A DNA stretch of 10,718 nt from Sediminibacterium sp. (lineage in GTDB: Bacteria; Bacteroidota; Bacteroidia; Chitinophagales; Chitinophagaceae): NCBI GenBank assembly GCA_030832695.1, contig JAURIP010000032.1, forward strand, positions 1 through 10,718, written 5' to 3'. The notes under the pieces are model-generated. The model did not search any database, was not told the origin of the DNA, and worked only from the letters and a program-made list of their open reading frames with translations. Positions 6,143-10,718 of the stretch are shown here, one piece after another. Made by a program: the position numbers and the translations under genes. Position 1 is the first letter of the stretch. The number at the start of each line of letters is the position of its first letter.

Positions 6143-7417
6143 TTATGCCTTTGTCCATGCATCACGGTCATCAGGAGAAAACTTCCATGGTGCATAATTA
6201 TTTTCAATATTACTAAACATACTATTCCATTCTTGTGGGGCATTGCTTTGCTCCATCACGAGTGATCTTCTTAATTCAATGATAATATCCAAGGGAGAAA
6301 TGCTAATTGGACATTCCTGCACACATGCATTACAGGTAGTGCATGCCCTTAATTCCTCCACGGTAATATAGTCATGTAACAATGTTTTGCCATCTGGAAC
6401 AAAAACTTTGTTTATTGCTATATTTTTTGAGATGGTTTCAATTCGATCTCTGGTTGCCATCATTATTTTACGTGGGCTTAATAATTTCCCAGTGCTATTG
6501 GCTGGGCATGCATCTGTGCATCTACCACATTCAGAGCAACTATAAGCGTCCATTAAATTTTTCCAACTCAATTCGGTGGCTTCCTTGGCGCCAAAGCTTT
6601 CAGGTGCTGCAGCATTTGTAGGTGCTAACTCAGGTTGCATGGCATACAATACTTCATTTTGTATATCAGGCATATTATGGATTGTACCACTTGGTATCAG
6701 TGGCGCATAATAGGCATTGGGAAAAGCTAAAACGATGTGCAAATGCTTTGAGTAAGGTAGGTAATTCATAAAGGAATAAATACCAATGATATGCAACCAC
6801 CATGCTGTCTTCTCAACAAGCAGCAATTGTTCCTGACTATAATTTGCCGTTAACCATGAGGTGAAATTTTTTGAAACAATAAAGCTTACTTCATGATCGG
6901 CTGCATTCATCAGTAGGAATAAGCTCATCAATACTATTTCAATAATTAAAATATAATTAGCATCAGAGCGAGGCCATCCTTCCAAGTCCTTACTGATAAA
7001 TCTTTTTAATTTTATAATATTTCTTCTGATTAAAAAAACCACACATGCAATGGTGACCAATAGTGCTAGAATTTCAAATGTATTGATTAAGAAAGTATAC
7101 AACCCGCCCATGCTTTTTGAAAATACACGATGCGTGCCTAAAATACCATCTACAATAATTTCAAGCAATTCAATATTAATAATAATGAATCCGATGTATA
7201 GGATTAAATGTAAAACTGCAACAATGGGTTTTTGAAACATCTTTTTTTGGCCTAAGGCCAATAAAATTACATTCCGCCATCTTTGTCCCGGGTGGTCATT
7301 TAAATCAGCTGTTTTTCCTAATAAGATACTGCGCCTAATACGCAATATTTTTTTTGCAAATATCCCAAAAGAGAGCAGGGTAATAAGAGTAAAAATGATT
7401 TCTGAAATTAAACCCAT
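6143..7417 (-). CDS. Membrane-bound heme b / 4Fe-4S dicluster oxidoreductase subunit (HdrE-HdrC-like)
   Basis: The 424-residue protein joins a NarI/HdrE-like membrane cytochrome domain to a HdrC-like ferredoxin domain. Hydrophobic segments lie at about 5-22, 64-88, 110-130, 155-172 and 205-222. Histidines in or beside them (H70, H209, H225 or H227 in PYSKHLHI) are candidate heme b ligands. The ferredoxin part has two CxxCxxCxxxCP motifs: C294, C297, C300, C304 and C359, C362, C365, C369. The family usually links a cytosolic redox partner to the quinone pool, here presumably menaquinone. It is the first gene of a four-gene minus-strand operon, followed after 10 bases by the HdrB-like protein, which supports a two-subunit complex. 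ATG 7417 begins a sensible hydrophobic N-terminus. A -7 box lies 28 bases upstream. The substrate side is not evident; an acyl-CoA, ETF or lactate-type link is possible but unproven. Confidence 0.88.
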   Translation of the reverse strand: MGLISEIIFTLITLLSFGIFAKKILRIRRSILLGKTADLNDHPGQRWRNVILLALGQKKMFQKPIVAVLHLILYIGFIIINIELLEIIVDGILGTHRVFSKSMGGLYTFLINTFEILALLVTIACVVFLIRRNIIKLKRFISKDLEGWPRSDANYILIIEIVLMSLFLLMNAADHEVSFIVSKNFTSWLTANYSQEQLLLVEKTAWWLHIIGIYSFMNYLPYSKHLHIVLAFPNAYYAPLIPSGTIHNMPDIQNEVLYAMQPELAPTNAAAPESFGAKEATELSWKNLMDAYSCSECGRCTDACPANSTGKLLSPRKIMMATRDRIETISKNIAINKVFVPDGKTLLHDYITVEELRACTTCNACVQECPISISPLDIIIELRRSLVMEQSNAPQEWNSMFSNIENNYAPWKFSPDDRDAWTKA

Positions 7418-7445
7418 ATGGTGTTTTTTCGCTTTTAGGGATACA

Positions 7446-7453
7446 CAAATTTA
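7446..7453 (-). promoter_or_regulatory. Putative Bacteroidota -7 box TAAATTTG for the Fe-S operon
   Basis: Read on the minus strand these bases are TAAATTTG, an exact match to the Bacteroidota primary sigma -7 consensus TAnnTTTG. The box ends 28 bases before ATG 7417, which would give a leader of about 20 bases. A TTG lies upstream about 24 bases away, longer than the usual spacing to a -33 element, so only the -7 half is convincing. The short AT-rich motif can occur by chance. Confidence 0.45.
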
Positions 7454-7501
7454 ACCCATTTATAAAGTCATACAGAACAACTTGGCCTTAAATTTTCTAA
7501 A

Positions 7502-8485
7502 TTAATAATAAAGCCATTGACTGCTCCATTTGCCATTGCTTAGAATCAGGGTGGGGGCCGGAAATTTAATCGCATTTAATACAAAAAACATTGATTTTAC
7601 CCACTTTTTTTTAGTTGGAATTTTCTCAAAATCAACATCCAAGGAAAGGTACCATTGTTGGTATCTTTTGATATCATCTCGAACAATATCTCCATTGGGA
7701 CTTGGCCAATTATTGCCATATCCGCCAAACATATTGTCCGCGCCATAACCAACAGCAATATTTAACCATTTTGGGACGGGAAGTTGGTTGTTAAAATCAT
7801 GCAAGTTGGCACTTAGCCAATAGGTTTGTGCATTATAATCTTTGAATAATCTTTCAGTAAATACGGAACCAAAAAAATCATTGGTTCGATCCTGCAACTG
7901 TTTGTCACCATATTTATTGTAGTGTGCGCTCAATTTTAATCTAACACGTTGTTTTTTCCATAACAATTCTTGGCCCATCCATAGTCCAACGCCAATAGTG
8001 TTGCTTCCTATATCAGACCAGCTCCAGCCCCATTGGGTTGAATAACCGTCCAAGGTTTCAATAACTGTTTGGTAAGCCAAACCTGAAAATCCTGCCAACA
8101 AAACTGCTTTTTTATGTTTTACGCCAGCCCATTCCCAGGTCCTAAAACTTAATCTAGATAAGTTGTATGCGGTGTAGGCATGTCCTACTTTATCCATATC
8201 CAACCATTCTCCTGCATCATTATAATAATGAAAACTACTTTTAGGGTAGCCAGCGTACCAAATTTTATTTAGTCCGATCATAGAAGCGCCATAGCCCAGG
8301 CCTTGAAGTGAGGAGACTAAGCGCAATCTTTTTTTAAAGTTGGGGTTATTCGAAACACCTGTATCTAAGCCGGGTTCGTTGTTTTTATTAGCAGTAGTAA
8401 TTATTATACTTGAATCAGCAGTTTGACCAATACTGACATGGGCAATTAAAAACAGGGAAATAAATAAGATTGTAATTAACTTCAT
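7502..8485 (-). CDS. Exported DUF2279-family protein
   Basis: The product is 327 residues from ATG 8485. It opens with a signal peptide (MKLITILFISLFLIAHVSIG, cleavage near residue 20), so it is exported to the periplasm or outer membrane. The segment with DMDKVGHAYTAYNLSR (about 97-112), then the GLAYQTVIETLDG stretch and GWSWSDIGSNTIGVG (about 153-167), fits DUF2279 (YfiM-like), a family without known function. The C-terminal half alternates aromatic and polar residues (for example TYWLSANLHDF, QQWYLSLDVDF) and ends in the aromatic WLYY, which hints at an outer-membrane beta-barrel-like part; this is an inference. An upstream TTG (8500) is less likely as a start. It is a single gene, 84 bases upstream of the Fe-S operon on the same strand, and divergent from the phosphohexomutase gene. 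Confidence 0.8.
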   Translation of the reverse strand: MKLITILFISLFLIAHVSIGQTADSSIIITTANKNNEPGLDTGVSNNPNFKKRLRLVSSLQGLGYGASMIGLNKIWYAGYPKSSFHYYNDAGEWLDMDKVGHAYTAYNLSRLSFRTWEWAGVKHKKAVLLAGFSGLAYQTVIETLDGYSTQWGWSWSDIGSNTIGVGLWMGQELLWKKQRVRLKLSAHYNKYGDKQLQDRTNDFFGSVFTERLFKDYNAQTYWLSANLHDFNNQLPVPKWLNIAVGYGADNMFGGYGNNWPSPNGDIVRDDIKRYQQWYLSLDVDFEKIPTKKKWVKSMFFVLNAIKFPAPTLILSNGKWSSQWLYY

Positions 8486-8497
8486 GTTATTATATAT

Positions 8498-8505
8498 CAA
8501 AATTA
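8498..8505 (-). promoter_or_regulatory. Putative -7 box TAATTTTG for the DUF2279 gene
   Basis: On the minus strand the bases read TAATTTTG, an exact TAnnTTTG match, ending 13 bases before ATG 8485. If used, the leader would be only about 6 bases, so the transcript would be almost leaderless. No TTTG-type -33 element is seen at the usual distance, so support is moderate. Confidence 0.35.
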
Positions 8506-8559
8506 AACATTAAAATTAATAATCCCCCTTTGCGAATTGGTGGATTTGCAATTATTGCT

Positions 8560-8567
8560 TAAAATTG
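8560..8567 (+). promoter_or_regulatory. Weak candidate -7 box for the phosphohexomutase-pcm operon
   Basis: TAAAATTG differs from TAnnTTTG at one base and lies 20 bases after a TTG that could act as a -33 element. It ends 17 bases before ATG 8585. An AAGGA at 8577-8581 sits just ahead of that ATG, with short spacing. The region between the two divergent genes is 99 bases, so a promoter for this gene must be near here, but this exact site is tentative. Confidence 0.22.
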
Positions 8568-8584
8568 CCATTAAACAAGGAACT

Positions 8585-10312
8585 ATGAGTGAAATGATTG
8601 AATTGAATGTGCAGCGCTGGTTGTCCGGAAATTATGATGCAAATACAAAACAAATTATTCTTGATTTACAAGCGAATAATAAAGAAGAATTACAAGATTC
8701 ATTTTATAGAAATTTGGAATTTGGTACTGGCGGATTAAGGGGTATTATGGGGGTGGGGACCAATCGAATTAATAAGTACACGATTGGCATGGCGACGCAA
8801 GGGTTTTCTAATTATTTACTTAAAACTTATCCGAACGAATCAATAGCTGTTGCCATAGGACATGATAGTAGAAATCATTCCCGATTTTTTGCTGAAACTA
8901 CAGCGCAGGTATTTGCGGCCAATGGAATTAAAGTTTTTTTATTTGCAGCATTAAGGCCTACACCTGAATTAAGCTTTGCCATCAGGCAGCTTAAATGTAA
9001 AGCAGGTGTTGTTTGCACCGCATCGCATAATCCGAAGGAATACAACGGCTATAAAGCCTATTGGGATGATGGAGGTCAATTAGTGCCACCCCATGATAAA
9101 AATGTAATTACGGAAGTGGAAAGTATTCAAAGTGTAGATGAGGTGAAGTGGTCAGGTGGCGAACAAAATATTCAGTTATTGGGGGATGCAATGGATCAGG
9201 ATTATATCAAAATGCTTACCTCATTAAGTGTGTATCCTGAAATAATTGCGCAACAAAAGGATTTAAAAATTGTGTATACGCCCATTCACGGTACAGGAAT
9301 TACTTTGGTACCTAAAGTGTTAGCCAGTTTTGGTTTTACCAATGTGACTATTGTGGATGAGCAAGCAACACCTGATGGTAATTTCCCAACGGTTAAATAT
9401 CCGAACCCAGAAGAAAGTGAAACGATGAGCATTGGTTTGGCAAAAGCGCAAGCGATGAATGCTGATATTTTATTAGGCACAGATCCAGATGCGGACAGAG
9501 TTGGGGTGGGTGTTAAAAATCACAAAGGGGAATGGGTATTAATGAATGGTAATCAAACAGCCGTTTTGGCATTTGCTTATATGATGGAGGCCAGAAGGGC
9601 CAAAGGTATTGCTGCGCCAAATGATATGGTGGTCACTACCATTGTAACGACAGAAATGATTAACCAGGTAGCTAAAATAAATGAAGTCAATTGCTACAAT
9701 GTTTTAACTGGGTTTAAATGGATAGCGGAATTAGTAAAAGAAAAAGAAGGGAAGGAAAATTATATAATTGGTGGTGAAGAAAGTTTTGGCTTAATGATTG
9801 GAGACCAAATTCGTGATAAAGATGCGGTGAGTGCAGTTGCCTTATTATGTGAAATGGCTGCCGTCGAAAAAAGCAAGGGTAAAACACTATTTGATAAGAT
9901 GATTGAACTGTATATTCAATATGGATTTTATTACGAAAATTTAATCAGCATCACCAAAAAGGGAATGAATGGGCAGCAGGAAATCAAGGACATGATGGAT
10001 GGCTATCGTCAGTCACCACCTGTTACTATTGATGGAGAAGCGGTGGTTACCTTATTAGATTATGAGTTACAAGTGGGGAGAAATTTGCAAACGGGGGAAT
10101 CTTGGAAATTAAATTTACCTAAAAGCAATGTGCTGCAATTTATTACAGCGAAGGGTAGTAAAATTTCTGCAAGGCCAAGTGGGACAGAGCCTAAAATAAA
10201 GTTTTATTTTAGTGTGAATACGGAATTAAAGGATAAGGCATCATTTGACAGTAAGTATCAAATGTTGCAAGACAAAATAAATGGCATTATTAAAGACATG
10301 CAATTAAATTAG
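8585..10312 (+). CDS. Phospho-sugar mutase (phosphoglucomutase/phosphomannomutase family)
   Basis: This cytosolic alpha-D-phosphohexomutase interconverts sugar 1- and 6-phosphates, probably glucose and/or mannose, supplying nucleotide-sugar and storage-polymer synthesis. The 575-residue length and layout match the long phospho-sugar mutase group of Bacteroidota and Firmicutes. Four domains are visible by motif: FGTGGLRG near 46-53; the catalytic phosphoserine S147 in TASHNPKEYNG; the metal loop DPDADR at 300-305 (D300, D302, D304); the sugar-binding GGEESFG at 396-402; and the phosphate-binding RPSGTEPK at 530-537. All key residues are present. ATG 8585 is chosen because the family N-terminus begins here (helix then W..G.YD) and AAGGA precedes it; an in-frame TTG at 8537 would add 16 residues without support. 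Substrate preference cannot be set from sequence. pcm follows 8 bases downstream. Confidence 0.94.
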   Translation: MSEMIELNVQRWLSGNYDANTKQIILDLQANNKEELQDSFYRNLEFGTGGLRGIMGVGTNRINKYTIGMATQGFSNYLLKTYPNESIAVAIGHDSRNHSRFFAETTAQVFAANGIKVFLFAALRPTPELSFAIRQLKCKAGVVCTASHNPKEYNGYKAYWDDGGQLVPPHDKNVITEVESIQSVDEVKWSGGEQNIQLLGDAMDQDYIKMLTSLSVYPEIIAQQKDLKIVYTPIHGTGITLVPKVLASFGFTNVTIVDEQATPDGNFPTVKYPNPEESETMSIGLAKAQAMNADILLGTDPDADRVGVGVKNHKGEWVLMNGNQTAVLAFAYMMEARRAKGIAAPNDMVVTTIVTTEMINQVAKINEVNCYNVLTGFKWIAELVKEKEGKENYIIGGEESFGLMIGDQIRDKDAVSAVALLCEMAAVEKSKGKTLFDKMIELYIQYGFYYENLISITKKGMNGQQEIKDMMDGYRQSPPVTIDGEAVVTLLDYELQVGRNLQTGESWKLNLPKSNVLQFITAKGSKISARPSGTEPKIKFYFSVNTELKDKASFDSKYQMLQDKINGIIKDMQLN

Positions 10313-10320
10313 CCTAAAGC

Positions 10321-10718
10321 ATGAATAAATCAGCGCCATTGGTAGACGCCTACCTGCATAAGGGCCTAAGAGAGAAATTAGTTATTCAATTAAGGGATAA
10401 AGGCATTACCGATGAAAATGTTTTATCCGCTATTGGTAAAATTCCCAGACATTTTTTTTTAGATTCTGCGTTTGATAAAATCGCCTATGAAGATCGCGCG
10501 TTCCCAATTGCTGCCGATCAAACCATATCACAACCTTATACAGTTGCTTACCAAACCCAATTATTGCAAATTAAAAAAGGGGATAAAGTACTTGAAATAG
10601 GTACTGGGAGTATGTATCAAACATCGGTACTAGCCGAAATGGGAGCGCAGGTATTTACCATTGAAAGACAAAAGCAATTGTTTGATAAAACAGCCAAATA
10701 TGTTTTTAAGGACTTGTA
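10321..10718 (+). CDS. pcm: Protein-L-isoaspartate O-methyltransferase (3' end outside window)
   Basis: Pcm uses S-adenosylmethionine to methylate isoaspartyl residues in damaged proteins so that they can return to normal aspartate. The visible 132 residues include an N-terminal helical part (LVIQLRDKGITDENVLSAIGKIPRH is family-like, seen at 20-44), the substrate and active-site stretch QTISQPYTVA (67-76, S70) and the SAM motif VLEIGTGSMYQ (90-100) followed by the acidic ribose-binding strand TIER (113-116). The SAM loop has Met at 98 where nearly all homologues have Gly. The gene starts 8 bases after the phosphohexomutase stop and probably shares its transcript. A run of nine T residues (10452-10460) lies within it. 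It continues beyond the window. Confidence 0.93.
   Translation, partial: MNKSAPLVDAYLHKGLREKLVIQLRDKGITDENVLSAIGKIPRHFFLDSAFDKIAYEDRAFPIAADQTISQPYTVAYQTQLLQIKKGDKVLEIGTGSMYQTSVLAEMGAQVFTIERQKQLFDKTAKYVFKDL

Noticed and set aside
6133..6243. N-terminal extension of the CCG Fe-S protein to ATG 6243
   Set aside because: It would overlap the conserved 3' end of the membrane Fe-S gene, and the added residues do not resemble the family; ATG 6132 fits spacing and homology.
8537..8584. TTG-initiated extension of the phosphohexomutase
   Set aside because: A TTG start with no conserved residues; ATG 8585 has AAGGA upstream and gives the usual N-terminus.
1..10718. Mobile element, CRISPR, toxin-antitoxin or defence system
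   Set aside because: Both strands were read; every stretch is accounted for by housekeeping-type genes and short intergenic gaps, with no direct repeats, terminal inverted repeats, integrase or transposase.

Overview
The window looks like chromosomal DNA from a member of the Bacteroidota, probably near the Chitinophagaceae. This is an inference. It rests on the AT-rich composition, the near absence of Shine-Dalgarno motifs, exact matches to the Bacteroidota -7 promoter box TAnnTTTG, a TlpA-type thioredoxin with an N-terminal DUF4369-like domain, and a small protein family that I know only from Bacteroidota. Coding density is high and genes are tightly packed. I see no rRNA, tRNA, CRISPR array, insertion sequence or prophage gene, and no gene-free stretch over 300 bases.

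Region 1 (1-4420, plus strand) is an amino-acid biosynthesis operon. It begins with the 3' two thirds of trpA. It continues directly into hisH, hisA, hisF and a fused hisIE, which cover the middle of histidine synthesis from PR-ATP to IGP and AICAR. A secreted or periplasmic thioredoxin-like protein (TlpA/ResA type) follows with no visible terminator between. The trpA-hisH junction is the notable point.

Region 2 (4464-7453, minus strand) is a compact four-gene operon converging on region 1. In transcription order it encodes a membrane protein with a NarI-like heme b domain and two 4Fe-4S clusters (HdrE/HdrC-like), a soluble CCG-domain Fe-S protein (HdrB-like), a conserved Bacteroidota protein of unknown function often labelled 'ABC transporter ATPase' without ATPase motifs, and a small ArsC/Spx/YffB-like thioredoxin-fold protein. 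Gaps are 10, 10 and 5 bases. A good -7 box precedes the first gene. The operon ends in a bidirectional hairpin terminator that lies partly inside the last codons of the final gene. The first two products probably move electrons between a cytosolic carrier and the menaquinone pool; the roles of the last two are open.

Region 3 (7502-8485, minus strand) is a lone DUF2279-type exported protein with its own -7 box very close to the start codon.

Region 4 (8585-10718, plus strand) is divergent from region 3. It carries a complete alpha-D-phosphohexomutase (phosphoglucomutase/phosphomannomutase type) and, 8 bases on, the 5' part of pcm (protein-L-isoaspartate O-methyltransferase), which runs off the window.

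Most of the window is ordinary housekeeping metabolism. The best candidate for something under-described is the four-gene redox operon of region 2, with its uncharacterised third member. I did not find a clearly novel defence or mobile system.
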